Source: SAR202-VII-2 sp965263165 (GTDB taxonomy: Bacteria > Chloroflexota > Dehalococcoidia > Lucifugimonadales > SAR202-VII-2). From it: a stretch of 64,000 nucleotides of DNA. Below, one piece after another: positions 25,321 through 32,621 of this stretch. Where the stretch lies: assembly GCA_965263165.1 (NCBI GenBank), contig OZ253584.1:248001-312000 (forward strand), given 5' to 3'. The notes beneath the pieces were generated by a model. It was not told where the DNA came from, searched no databases, and saw only the letters and a program-made list of their open reading frames with translations. Every line of letters begins with the position of its first letter. The first letter of the stretch is position 1. Position numbers and translations under genes: made by a program.

Positions 25321-26386
25321 TGACACTGGGTTACAGTGTCAGCCATGCGAATCGTGAATGGGAACGTGCCCCAAGCACGCAGGTTAGCCCACACCGGCGC
25401 AGCCCTGAGCAGAGCGGCCCGCGTCCGACTGGCGTGGATGGACTACTACCACTCCCACGGCCAGAACGCCTCCCTCACCTGCCGGCACTTCGGCATCACC
25501 CGGCAGACCTTCTACCGCTGGAAACGCCGCTACGACCCCGACCGGCTCGCCAGCCTGGAAGCACGCGGGCGGCGGCCCCGCCGGCTACGCCAGCCCACTT
25601 GGGGACGGGAGCTCGCCCTCGCAGTGCTCCACGTCCGGGAGCAGTACCCCCGGTGGGGCAAGGACAAGCTTGCCGTGGTGCTCCGCCGCGCGGGCTGGAC
25701 CGTCTCCACCTCCATGGTGGGGCGCATCCTCGCCCGGCTGAAGGCCCGCGGCGTCCTGCGGGAGGCGCCCCTGGCGGCCATCTCCATCCGCAAGCGGGCG
25801 TTTCGGCGCCCCTATGCGGTGCGCAAGCCGCAGGGGTATGCCGTGGACCAGCCCGGCGACCTCGTCCAGGTGGACACCCTGGACGTGCGCCCCCTGCCCG
25901 GCGTCGTGCTCAAACACTTCACCGCCCGCGACATCGTCTCCCGCTGGGACGTGCTGGAAGCCCGCACCCGCGCGACAGCCACCACCGCCGCGGGCTTCCT
26001 CGACCGGCTCGTGGCCCGCATGCCCTTCCCCGTCCGCGCCATCCAGGTGGACGGTGGCTCCGAGTTCCAGGCCGCCTTCGAAGACGCCTGCCAGGCACGC
26101 GGCATCCGCCTCTTCGTCCTGCCCCCGCGCTCGCCCAAGCTGAACGGCTGCGTCGAGCGCGCCCAGCGCACCCACACGGAGGAGTTCTATGAGGTCACCC
26201 CCTTCTCCTTGGAGATCGCCGCCCTGAACCGCGAGCTCCTGGCCTGGGAGCGCACCTACAACACTGTCCGGCCGCACCAGGCCCTCGGTTATCTCACCCC
26301 TGCCCAGTTCCTCACCCGATGGTCAGCTCAGCAAAAGGAGGCCGAGTGTCACTAATGTACTGAACGAGTACAGCTCCTTGACACTT
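25321..26386 (+). mobile_element. IS481-family insertion sequence (ends approximate)
   Basis: The element carries one transposase. Both ends contain TGACACT/AGTGTCA motifs: TGACACTGGGTTACAGTGTCA at 25321-25341 on the left, and AGTGTCA (26346-26352) with TTGACACT (26379-26386) on the right. I could not fix the exact terminal inverted repeats or a target duplication, so the limits are approximate. Confidence 0.6.
25345..26355 (+). CDS. IS481-family DDE transposase
   Basis: The 336-residue protein has an N-terminal helix-turn-helix region (NASLTCRHFGITRQTFYRWKRRY) and an integrase-core DDE domain. The three catalytic residues are likely in LVQVDTLDV, IQVDGGSEF and GCVERAQRTHTEEF. The C-terminal RTYNTVRPHQALGYLTP motif is typical of IS481/IS3 transposases. 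The frame is intact, so the element may be active. An alternative GTG start lies 9 bases upstream inside the left-end palindrome. Confidence 0.88.
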   Translation: MRIVNGNVPQARRLAHTGAALSRAARVRLAWMDYYHSHGQNASLTCRHFGITRQTFYRWKRRYDPDRLASLEARGRRPRRLRQPTWGRELALAVLHVREQYPRWGKDKLAVVLRRAGWTVSTSMVGRILARLKARGVLREAPLAAISIRKRAFRRPYAVRKPQGYAVDQPGDLVQVDTLDVRPLPGVVLKHFTARDIVSRWDVLEARTRATATTAAGFLDRLVARMPFPVRAIQVDGGSEFQAAFEDACQARGIRLFVLPPRSPKLNGCVERAQRTHTEEFYEVTPFSLEIAALNRELLAWERTYNTVRPHQALGYLTPAQFLTRWSAQQKEAECH

Positions 26387-26438
26387 CATCCGCTGCTGGC
26401 TACGCTGAGTCGCGGTCTCCCGTGGGCCCATAAGCTTA

Positions 26439-26513
26439 GGGCCCGTAGCTCAGTGGCAGAGCGGCCGGCTCATAACCGGTTGGTCGTAGGTTCGAACCCT
26501 GCCGGGCCCACCA
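26439..26513 (+). tRNA. tRNA-Met (CAT anticodon), integration target
   Basis: The cloverleaf has acceptor GGGCCCG/CGGGCCC, D arm AGCTCAGTGGCAGAGC, anticodon arm GCCGG-CTCATAA-CCGGT with CAT at 26471-26473, T arm with GGTTCGAACCC and an encoded CCA. The base pairs in the acceptor are all Watson-Crick. It could also be the lysidine-modified tRNA-Ile2, which shares this anticodon. The 3' half forms the boundary of the integrated element, and the serine recombinase gene runs into it from the right. Confidence 0.93.
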
Positions 26514-28093
26514 TGTAAGACCGAATTCATAACTCGCCCGTTTAGGGCTATCTCTGTGGCGTCCGCTCCCCCTATAGGGCTGTCATCCGGCGTGGGAATC
26601 GAGTAGATGATGGCGGCCCTGCCGGGCTTGACCTGTACCTCCTTGACGAAGGAGTGAACGAAGGCCCTGGTCTCGGTCAGCTCGCTGGTCTTGAGGAAGT
26701 CGCTCATCTCCTCTGCGAAGGTGGCGATGGTGTCGGCGCTGTCCAGAAGCTGCCTCCTCTCTTTCAGCAGCCCTCTCGCCTCCTCTGCGGCGACCTCAAG
26801 GGTCTCCTTGCGCTCCCGGAGTTCCACGATGAGGTCCGAAGCCTCGGCCACGTCCACGCTGTCGCTCTTCGCTATGAAGTGCCAGACGCGGCCCAGTTGC
26901 TTCTTCACCTCCTCAAGCTCCCCGTCGATACTCTCCAGCCTCTCCCGCTGGTCGCGGGCCACGCCGTCCATCTCCTCGTCCAGCAGCTTCACCAGGTCTC
27001 TGATGTTGGACTCGGTGAGGATGTTGGCGCGAAGCTCATCGACGATGATCTTCTCGAATTTCTTGGCGTTGAGCCTGGGGGTCTTGCAGGTGCCTTTGCC
27101 CCGCTTGAGGAGGGAGTGGCAGATGTAGTAGGTGTACTTGCCGCTCTTGGCCTCGGCTGCGGTCATGGCCTTGCCGCAGGTCTCGCACTTGGCGATGCCG
27201 CTGAGCAGGTAGGGGCTGGAGATGCGGCGGGGGTTCACCTTCTTCGGGGCGCGGGACTCCATCATCCCGGCGATGCGCCGGAACTCCCGCCTGGAGACGA
27301 TGCCGGGGTGTGCGTCCTCGACGCGCACGGGGGGCTGACCGTCCTTGGCCTTCTCTCCCCAGACCACGGTTCCGGCATACGCCTCGTTGGTGAGCACGAA
27401 GTGGACGGTGGTCTTGAGCCACTTCTTGCCGTTGGAGGTGGGGATGCCCTCGGCGTTGAGGGTCTTGGCGATGTCGAGGGTGCTCTTTCCCTGGAGGGCC
27501 ATGTCGAAGATGCGCCGGACCACTGCGTCGGCGGGCGGGTTCAGCTCCAGCTTGGGGCGCTTCTTCGGCCCGTCCTGGACGTGGACCCGCTTGTAGCCGT
27601 AGGGGGCGTAGGTGGTCATCCAGAAGCCTCTGGACGCCGCCTCCCGCATCCCCCGCGTAACCTCCTGGGCAAGATTTTCACTGTAAAATTCGTCCACGCC
27701 CTCGATGATGGCCTCCAACAACCTGCCGGAAGCGGTGTCCTCGGCCTGCTCGGTGATGGAGACCACGCGGATGCCCCGTCTGCGCAGCATGGACTTGAAG
27801 GCGACGGCGTGCTCGCGCTTGCGGGTGAACCTGGAGAATTTCCAGACAAGGATTTCCTTGAATGGGGCCTCGGGCTTCCCGGCCGCGTCGAGCATCTTCT
27901 GGAACTGGGGCCGGTCTGCGATGCGCCCGCTCTCGGCCTCGTCCACGTACTCGCGGCAGACCAGGTAGTCGTTCTTCTCGGCGTAGTCCCTGAGCGCCCG
28001 TAGCTGGGCGGCCACGGACAGGTCCACGTCCTGGCGGTCGCTGGATACCCTGGCGTAGAGGGCCGCTGGCGTGCGGTCTAGTCGGTCGTTCAT
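26450..28093 (-). CDS. Large serine recombinase (integrase)
   Basis: The 547-residue recombinase has the catalytic serine in ALYARVSSDRQ near residue 12, the resolvase domain to about 150 (FSRFTRKREHAVAFKSML, EFYSENLAQEVTRGM), the recombinase domain (GYKRV...FDMALQGKSTLDIAKTLNAEGIP is its core) and a zinc ribbon CETCGKAM...CHSLLKRGKGTC. A long coiled coil follows at about 380-460. Such enzymes integrate and excise phages and conjugative elements. The last 23 or so codons and the stop are antisense to the tRNA-Met gene, so the C terminus comes from the attachment site. The ATG overlaps the stop of the upstream gene (TGATG). Confidence 0.9.
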   Translation of the reverse strand: MNDRLDRTPAALYARVSSDRQDVDLSVAAQLRALRDYAEKNDYLVCREYVDEAESGRIADRPQFQKMLDAAGKPEAPFKEILVWKFSRFTRKREHAVAFKSMLRRRGIRVVSITEQAEDTASGRLLEAIIEGVDEFYSENLAQEVTRGMREAASRGFWMTTYAPYGYKRVHVQDGPKKRPKLELNPPADAVVRRIFDMALQGKSTLDIAKTLNAEGIPTSNGKKWLKTTVHFVLTNEAYAGTVVWGEKAKDGQPPVRVEDAHPGIVSRREFRRIAGMMESRAPKKVNPRRISSPYLLSGIAKCETCGKAMTAAEAKSGKYTYYICHSLLKRGKGTCKTPRLNAKKFEKIIVDELRANILTESNIRDLVKLLDEEMDGVARDQRERLESIDGELEEVKKQLGRVWHFIAKSDSVDVAEASDLIVELRERKETLEVAAEEARGLLKERRQLLDSADTIATFAEEMSDFLKTSELTETRAFVHSFVKEVQVKPGRAAIIYSIPTPDDSPIGGADATEIALNGRVMNSVLHGGPGRVRTYDQPVMSRPLCH

Positions 28094-28317
28094 CAGTCTC
28101 TCCTCCCTGTGTCTTCCTGTGCTGTAGTCGTGCGGGAGCGCAGCCATTCCAGCCGCTCCCGTCTGCGCCATTCCCGCTCCTCCATGAACAGGCGGATACC
28201 CTGTCTGAGCAGCTCGCTCACGGAGAGGTCGTCCTCCTTCATCACATTCCGCACCTGCGCCTCCATCTCCGGGGGCAGGGAGAAGGTGATGGTCTTGGAA
28301 CGCCTGGGAGTGGTCAT
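28093..28317 (-). CDS. Ribbon-helix-helix DNA-binding protein
   Basis: The 74-residue protein has the CopG/Arc pattern: a basic beta strand KTITFSLPPEM, then helices EAQVRNVMKEDDLSVSELLRQGIRLFM (read as two helices with the DDLS turn), and a basic tail. It is translationally coupled to the recombinase (TGATG) and would be its natural autoregulator or excision-direction cofactor; that role is inferred from position. Confidence 0.75.
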   Translation of the reverse strand: MTTPRRSKTITFSLPPEMEAQVRNVMKEDDLSVSELLRQGIRLFMEEREWRRRERLEWLRSRTTTAQEDTGRRD

Positions 28318-28355
28318 GCTCTCTCTTTTTGCCTCTGTTTATCGTGCTATGTCTT

Positions 28356-28384
28356 ACTATACACTATCTCAGCGTGGACTTCAA
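28356..28384 (-). promoter_or_regulatory. Promoter of the RHH-recombinase operon
   Basis: Reading leftward, TTGAAG (28379-28384), a 17-bp spacer and TATAGT (28356-28361). Transcription would begin near 28349, about 32 bases before the RHH start. Confidence 0.7.
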
Positions 28385-28400
28385 ATCCTGCCGGGGGCCA

Positions 28401-28775
28401 TCAAGGAGCCGATGCCACTTCTGGGCCGAGATTGTTGTCACCCGGTTCCAGTTCGTTTTCCCTGATTTCTCCATCTTTGGTAATAGTGAATCGACGCCCA
28501 TCGAACAGGCTTTCCATAATCATGTAGATGTGGTCGTCTGCACGAACTACGATTTCCTGCTTCACGGGCGGGTTGAACTTTACTTTGAAGCTCACGCCAG
28601 TTATCGAATACCCGTGGGCGGGGTACTTTGGGTAGTCTGGCACTGTCAATATGCTGCCCTCTGGGAACTGAATGTCGTACTCGTCCTTGTCCGGGTGTCT
28701 GCTCCATTCTTCATCGGTTATCTTCTGAAGGGTCTCAGCTTCCTGCCCAAGAATTCCGATGAAGATCTGGTTCAA
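28401..28775 (-). CDS. C-terminal part of a restriction-endonuclease-like protein, separated by an in-frame TGA
   Basis: The 124-residue segment is in the same frame as the upstream gene and is separated from it only by a TGA and three codons. It contains YPAHGYSITGVSFKVKFNPP and IYMIMESLFDGRRFTITKDG, which reads like the natural C-terminal domain of the upstream nuclease. Separate translation would have to begin at a TTG without a good ribosome binding site. It is probably the second half of one gene broken by a nonsense mutation or expressed by readthrough. Confidence 0.55.
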   Translation of the reverse strand: MNQIFIGILGQEAETLQKITDEEWSRHPDKDEYDIQFPEGSILTVPDYPKYPAHGYSITGVSFKVKFNPPVKQEIVVRADDHIYMIMESLFDGRRFTITKDGEIRENELEPGDNNLGPEVASAP

Positions 28776-28784
28776 CCGGAGAGA

Positions 28785-29330
28785 TCAATGGATCGGGCCT
28801 CCCTGATAGGATTGCTCGTCGGGACCGGGCTTAGGTGCGGTCAGGCGGAAGTGGATGTCGTATATCTCGGTTTGATCCACCATCAGCGTGATATGAACCT
28901 CTCTGATGTAGCCGTCCCAGTCCTTGTCCAGCGGTTTCCTCAACTCGACCAGCCCAATGTTTTTGGACTCTGCGTAGGACCTGCCAGGACCCGTGAAGCC
29001 CATCTTGGAGACGATTACGCCTTTGTTCAGGTTCGCGTCTTGAAGTATCTGGGCGAAGTCCCTAACTACAGGTAGGCCCACCTTCGCGTTCCAGTTCTTG
29101 CACGAGATGGCCGTTCTGTACTGATGCAGGCCATCGCTGTGTTTCGTCAAGACGTCGATCTGGTGGAAAACGCCGGGCGGTCCTTCGACCCGGCATGAAC
29201 TGCCCCAGCACTCGATTGTCACTCCACTGGCCCGTCCTAAAGCTTGATAGATGTCCTTCACCAATTCCTCGTAGTCTTGCCAGCGGACATCACTTGGCTC
29301 AGGGGCAGAACGTCCACCAAGTCTTGCCAT
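28785..29330 (-). CDS. Mrr-like restriction-endonuclease-fold protein (N-terminal part)
   Basis: The 181-residue product has a PD-(D/E)xK-like arrangement: WQDYEELVKDIYQAL at the N terminus, the acidic VFHQIDVL and the lysine motif AISCKNW, followed by VVRDFAQILQDANLNKGVIVSKMGF. This matches Mrr_cat-type domains that cut modified or foreign DNA. A GGAGAAGA site precedes the ATG. Its base composition is AT-richer than its neighbours. It ends at the in-frame TGA described for 28401-28775. Confidence 0.7.
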   Translation of the reverse strand: MARLGGRSAPEPSDVRWQDYEELVKDIYQALGRASGVTIECWGSSCRVEGPPGVFHQIDVLTKHSDGLHQYRTAISCKNWNAKVGLPVVRDFAQILQDANLNKGVIVSKMGFTGPGRSYAESKNIGLVELRKPLDKDWDGYIREVHITLMVDQTEIYDIHFRLTAPKPGPDEQSYQGGPIH

Positions 29331-29363
29331 CTTCTTCTCCTTTGCTAATAGGGCTAGTACAAA

Positions 29364-30290
29364 CTACCAGGGGCCAACCGCTGCCACCGCTGGTATCGGC
29401 TTCCGCCTGCGCCCCGGCATGTCCGATGCGACCATTTGGGGGCCGAGGGCGGCGGCGTAGCTTTCGGGCACCGCGACGACGACGACCCTCGCCAGCTTCC
29501 CCATACGGATGACGGGCCGGGCCAGGGCGGCGTAGCCGCCGCCCTGAGCGAAGCGCGCCGTGCCGTAGCGGGCGGCCTGCTCGGCCAGGGAGCCGGGGGG
29601 TATGGGCCTGCCCCAACGGGGGACGCCGCCACGCTCCCCGCAGATGGGGAAGTCGCTCGGCGTCCCGAATCCCCGCGTCCGCCGGGCGACCTTTACCCGG
29701 AGGTCAGGCGAATCGGCCCGATCTTTGGAGTCTCTCCCGTCCTCCCTCGCGTACAGGACCACCATGAGGGGCGGGTCGCGCAGCACCTCGGCCAGCCGGA
29801 TGGACACGGCGGCGTAGGAGCAGCGGAAAGCCCGCTGCAACTTCAGCACGTCCAGCCCCCACTCCAGGGCCAGCGGCTCGAAGGCCCTCGGCTGCATCAG
29901 GACCGCCGCCGCGAAGCGTTCGGCCTGCGTGCACACCTTCCGGTCCGGCGGAGAGCCGGACTCCATGTCGCAGAGGGTCTCGTAGATGATCTCGTAGGTC
30001 TCGTGGATCACCGAGTAGTCCTGCGTTCCCTCCCACAGGTCCTCCCGGTAGTGGATGTCGTAGCCGCCCCCCGGCGCGCTGTAGTGGATGCCCTTCGCGT
30101 CCATGTGCCTACTGCCCGATACTTCGCCGAACCCGGCCCGTTTCAGCAGGGCCTTGATCTGCTCCATCGTGGGACGGGCTGGCACGTCGAAGTAGCGCAC
30201 GAAGCGAGCGGCGAGGGTCTCCGGGTCCAGGGCCTTTTGGGGGCGGTCGTCCAGCAGTATGCGGCAGAAGTCCTCTCTCGTCCTGTTCAT
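29364..30290 (-). CDS. ImmA/IrrE-like metallopeptidase
   Basis: The 308-residue protein resembles ImmA/IrrE proteases, which cut a partner Xre repressor to switch on mobile elements or stress genes. The zinc-site region reads VIHETYEIIYETL, that is HExxE rather than the usual HExxH. The following helix contains AERFAAAVLMQPRAF, the typical Ex2(A/F)Ax2LLMP-type motif. The last 150 residues are a basic, glycine- and proline-rich extension. It overlaps or abuts the Xre gene, the classic pairing. The ATG at 30290 with GGAG 5 bases upstream is preferred over a GTG at 30296. Confidence 0.75.
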   Translation of the reverse strand: MNRTREDFCRILLDDRPQKALDPETLAARFVRYFDVPARPTMEQIKALLKRAGFGEVSGSRHMDAKGIHYSAPGGGYDIHYREDLWEGTQDYSVIHETYEIIYETLCDMESGSPPDRKVCTQAERFAAAVLMQPRAFEPLALEWGLDVLKLQRAFRCSYAAVSIRLAEVLRDPPLMVVLYAREDGRDSKDRADSPDLRVKVARRTRGFGTPSDFPICGERGGVPRWGRPIPPGSLAEQAARYGTARFAQGGGYAALARPVIRMGKLARVVVVAVPESYAAALGPQMVASDMPGRRRKPIPAVAAVGPW

Positions 30291-30292
30291 GC

Positions 30293-30724
30293 TCACTCCA
30301 GCAGCCTCTTGTTGGCGAATCGCTCGTACATCTCGACGATGAACCGCTTGGTCTTCAGGGTGATGGGGCCGTCGGGCCGGGTGCCCACGCGGAACACGGG
30401 GTCGGCCAGCACGTACTGGTAGGCCCGCTCGATCTCCATCGCCTCGCCGCTGTAGGGGTCGGGCTGGCCCACTCGCCCGGCCCGCTTCATAAGCTCCTGC
30501 TCATCCACGTTGTAGAGGGCGGCCAGCTTGCCAATCATGTTGGAGCCGGGCTTCCGGCCACCCCGCTCTATCTGGGAGAGGTAGGAGCTGGAGATGCCTG
30601 TGCGCCGGGTCACGTCCCGCAGGCTGAGGTCTCCCCGCAGCCGTCTCAGCAGCGGTCCGATTTCGTCATCGCCCTCGATTGCCTCTCGGTCGTCCATCTC
30701 CCGGTCGTCGTCATGGTCGTCCAT
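30293..30724 (-). CDS. Xre-family repressor of the element
   Basis: The 143-residue protein has an acidic N terminus, an HTH_3 domain at about 24-80 (LRRLRGDLSLRDVTRRTGISSSYLSQIERG is its core, in two parts) and a C-terminal region MEIERAYQYVLADPVFRVG like ImmR-type repressors. It is placed to repress the rightward genes and its own promoter, with the ImmA-like protease as antagonist, as in ICEBs1. The ATG at 30724 has GGGAGA upstream. The promoter region holds a 19-bp sequence that recurs at 48746. Confidence 0.82.
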   Translation of the reverse strand: MDDHDDDREMDDREAIEGDDEIGPLLRRLRGDLSLRDVTRRTGISSSYLSQIERGGRKPGSNMIGKLAALYNVDEQELMKRAGRVGQPDPYSGEAMEIERAYQYVLADPVFRVGTRPDGPITLKTKRFIVEMYERFANKRLLE

Positions 30725-30786
30725 GATGTCTCCCTCTTGCATCCGTAGTTGCGAACAGCGTCGCGCACGGCGTGCCTGCTACATCG

Positions 30787-30836
30787 CAGCTAACTTACAG
30801 CTAACTAATTGTTACATCAGAGCGAGCAATTGTCAA
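30787..30836 (-). promoter_or_regulatory. Promoter and operators of the Xre-ImmA operon
   Basis: Reading leftward, TTGACA (30831-30836), a 17-bp spacer and AACAAT (30808-30813). The spacer is almost exactly the sequence ACATCAGAGCGAGCAATTG (30814-30832), found again at 48746-48764 with one change. Downstream of the -10, CAGCTAACT is repeated at 30787-30795 and 30798-30806, an 11-bp step. Both are good operator candidates. Confidence 0.65.
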
Positions 30837-30875
30837 TAAAGCCTTCTTACAAGCCTCAATACCGTCTTTTCTCCA

Positions 30876-30905
30876 TTGCCTCTGTCCGCTATATATTGCT
30901 ACACT
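30876..30905 (+). promoter_or_regulatory. Divergent promoter for the rightward HTH genes
   Basis: TTGCCT, an 18-bp spacer and TACACT lie in an AT-rich tract about 105 bases before the first rightward gene. Confidence 0.45.
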
Positions 30906-31012
30906 TACGCCAACAGAACAAAGTATCGTATTTCGATCCGAGTATACATCACCGACGCCCGCTAGGGCCACACCCTCGCGGCGCTCCGAACCCCACGAGA
31001 GAGACGGACCGC

Positions 31013-31186
31013 GTGAATAGCAAGCGAAAGCGGAAGCTGACGGACAGGCAGGAGCGGAGGCGCATCGAGGGCCTGCGGATACTGGCCCGCATCATCGCGC
31101 GCCACTACCTGGCCAACCCCCACCTGTACCGCAACGGCGCAGACGGGGACGGCTCGCAGTCGGCTCGGAAGGAGGACGAGGCGTGA
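31013..31186 (+). CDS. Small basic protein of unknown function
   Basis: The 57-codon gene starts at a GTG preceded by GAGAGACGGA. The product is strongly basic at the N terminus (SKRKRKLTDRQERRRIEG) followed by a short helix (LRILARIIARHYLANP). It overlaps the next gene by 4 bases (GTGA), which supports it being translated. It is the first gene of the rightward operon. I do not recognise it. Confidence 0.55.
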   Translation: MNSKRKRKLTDRQERRRIEGLRILARIIARHYLANPHLYRNGADGDGSQSARKEDEA

Positions 31187-31425
31187 AGCGCAGGCAACCC
31201 TCATCGCGAGTCAAGCTCAACCCCCACGCCGTGTGGGAGCTTCTGAACCGGCTCAACATGACCCAGAACGAGCTGGCGCGGCTGGTCGGCACCTCATCCG
31301 GCTACCTGTCCCAGCTGATGTCCGGGACTCGCTGCCCCTCGGCGGACATGCGCAAGCGGCTCATGGAGGCCCTGGGCGTCACCCGATTCGAGGACCTGTT
31401 CATCCTGGAGCAGGTCCATGTGTAG
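31183..31425 (+). CDS. Xre/HTH DNA-binding protein
   Basis: The 80-residue product is essentially one HTH_3 domain: LLNRLNMTQNELARLVGTSS followed by GYLSQLMSGTRCPSADMRKRLMEAL. The GTG start overlaps the preceding stop, and its own stop overlaps the next start. As a stand-alone Cro-like protein opposite an Xre/ImmA pair, it may be the antagonistic regulator of the element's switch. Confidence 0.8.
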   Translation: MKRRQPSSRVKLNPHAVWELLNRLNMTQNELARLVGTSSGYLSQLMSGTRCPSADMRKRLMEALGVTRFEDLFILEQVHV

Positions 31426-31732
31426 CGAAGTCCCCACCTCGTCCGATTCCCCGCTCATTCCGCCCGGCGTTGCTCTGATGCCCGATGACTTCCCCGAACG
31501 GCTGGAGGCGGTCAGAACGCTGTTCGACCTCAACTGTGAGGAGATGGCCGTGGCGCTGGGCGTGGACCCACGTCAGCTGATGCGCTGGCGCATCAAGGGC
31601 GGCGGTCCCAACGGTGGCGCGATGCTGGCCCTGGTGCGGCTGGCGATCCGGTCACCGGAGGGTCTGGCGAAGCTGCTGGACGAGGACGTGATCGTGATCT
31701 TCAAACCGAGGAGGAGTGACAATGGCAACTGA
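31418..31732 (+). CDS. Small HTH protein, element paralogue family, member 1
   Basis: The 104-residue product shares the module P-x-D-F-P-E-R-L-E ... EEMAVALGVDPRQLMRWRIKGG ... LVRLAIRSPEGLAKLL with three other genes downstream. The first half of the module is a helix-turn-helix and the second half a conserved A-R-x-x-P-x-G-L helix. The DNA target is unknown. It overlaps both neighbours by a few bases, which indicates one translationally coupled operon. Confidence 0.7.
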   Translation: MCSEVPTSSDSPLIPPGVALMPDDFPERLEAVRTLFDLNCEEMAVALGVDPRQLMRWRIKGGGPNGGAMLALVRLAIRSPEGLAKLLDEDVIVIFKPRRSDNGN

Positions 31733-32300
31733 CGAGAGAAATCGGACCTTGGACCTTCGCCCGCCGCCCTTTCCCGAGGAATTCGGGCAGAGGCTGGAGG
31801 GCCTGAAGGATATGACCGGGCTGTCGTGGGGTGAGTTCGCCGAGCTTCTCGGCGTCACCGAGCGCGGCCTGTTGAAGTGGCGCAGGGGAGGGCCGCCGTC
31901 GGGGGCCTACTTCTGGGCCATCATGGAGGTGGCGCGGGGCGTTCCCGGGGGCTTCGACCTGATGCTGGACGGCGACACCGACACGGAGAAGTGTAGGAAC
32001 ATCAAGGGAGGTAGGAGCATGGTCATGGACGAAGGAGAGCGCATCGAGGACTTTCGCGCCGGGCCGTTTCCGGAGGACTTTCCGGCGTACTTGGGACGGC
32101 TGGAGGACCTGTCGGGGATTTCGCTTGAGGAGTTCGCCGATTGGTTGGGCCTGCCGGAAGAGCGGCCAGGGGAGTGGCGCAGCGGGGCTATACCCACCGG
32201 GGACGAGATGTGCGCCATGATCCATTGGGCCTGCCGCGTTCCCGGAGGCCTGTCGGTGCTGCTGACTGGCGATCCCTACTCCCTGACGGTAAGGGAGTAG
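31722..32300 (+). CDS. Tandem two-module HTH protein, paralogue family member 2
   Basis: The 192-residue product holds two copies of the same module. Copy one spans about residues 12-85 (FPEEFGQRLEGLKDMTGLSW, GVTERGLLKWRRGG, MEVARGVPGGFDLML) and copy two about 112-185 (FPEDFPAYLGRLEDLSGISL, GLPEERPGEWRSG, HWACRVPGGLSVLL). The second copy has lost several charged residues of the turn. The ATG at 31722 follows GGAGTGACA. It is an internal duplication within an already duplicated gene family. Confidence 0.7.
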   Translation: MATDERNRTLDLRPPPFPEEFGQRLEGLKDMTGLSWGEFAELLGVTERGLLKWRRGGPPSGAYFWAIMEVARGVPGGFDLMLDGDTDTEKCRNIKGGRSMVMDEGERIEDFRAGPFPEDFPAYLGRLEDLSGISLEEFADWLGLPEERPGEWRSGAIPTGDEMCAMIHWACRVPGGLSVLLTGDPYSLTVRE

Positions 32301-32304
32301 GACG

Positions 32305-32586
32305 GTGGGACGCCGGCAGGAATGGGTATACCACGTGGAGCCTGAGGAGTTCCCCCAGGACTTCCCTGAAAGGCTGGAACGCTTCAAGCAGGCTGCCGGG
32401 CTGACTTGGCGGGGGCTGGCCCGCCTCCTGAAGGTCAACGCCCGCTTGGTGCGCCGGTGGAAGGCCGGAGCCAAGCCCGGCCCCGGCCACCTGGTCAACC
32501 TGTTCGACCTGGCGGCCGGGATGGGGCTGCTGCACATCCTACTGCCGTCGGTGGGTGAGCCGGAGACCGCCGTGGGGGAGGACTGA
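32305..32586 (+). CDS. Small HTH protein, paralogue family member 3
   Basis: The 93-residue product has FPQDFPERLERFKQAAGLTW, the turn LLKVNARLVRRWKAGAKPGPG and a diverged C-terminal helix LFDLAAGMGLLHILL. It begins 4 bases after the previous stop. Its downstream neighbour in the original operon was separated by the IS1380 insertion beginning at 32622. Confidence 0.68.
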   Translation: MGRRQEWVYHVEPEEFPQDFPERLERFKQAAGLTWRGLARLLKVNARLVRRWKAGAKPGPGHLVNLFDLAAGMGLLHILLPSVGEPETAVGED

Positions 32587-32621
32587 GGGCGAGCGGGGCA
32601 AAGGCAACGGGTTCTCATTAG

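Noticed and set aside
26421..26438. A second attachment-site copy at GTGGGCCCATAAG just before the tRNA
   Set aside because: Only the GGGCCCA core matches the tRNA 3' end, too short to be distinguished from chance.
26450..26520. A conserved peptide GGPGRVRTYDQPV at the recombinase end taken as a domain
   Set aside because: It is simply antisense translation of the tRNA-Met gene and appears wherever frames cross such tRNAs.
26654..28003. Long rightward frame opposite the serine recombinase
   Set aside because: It is a Gly/Leu/Val-rich shadow; the recombinase motifs are clear on the other strand.
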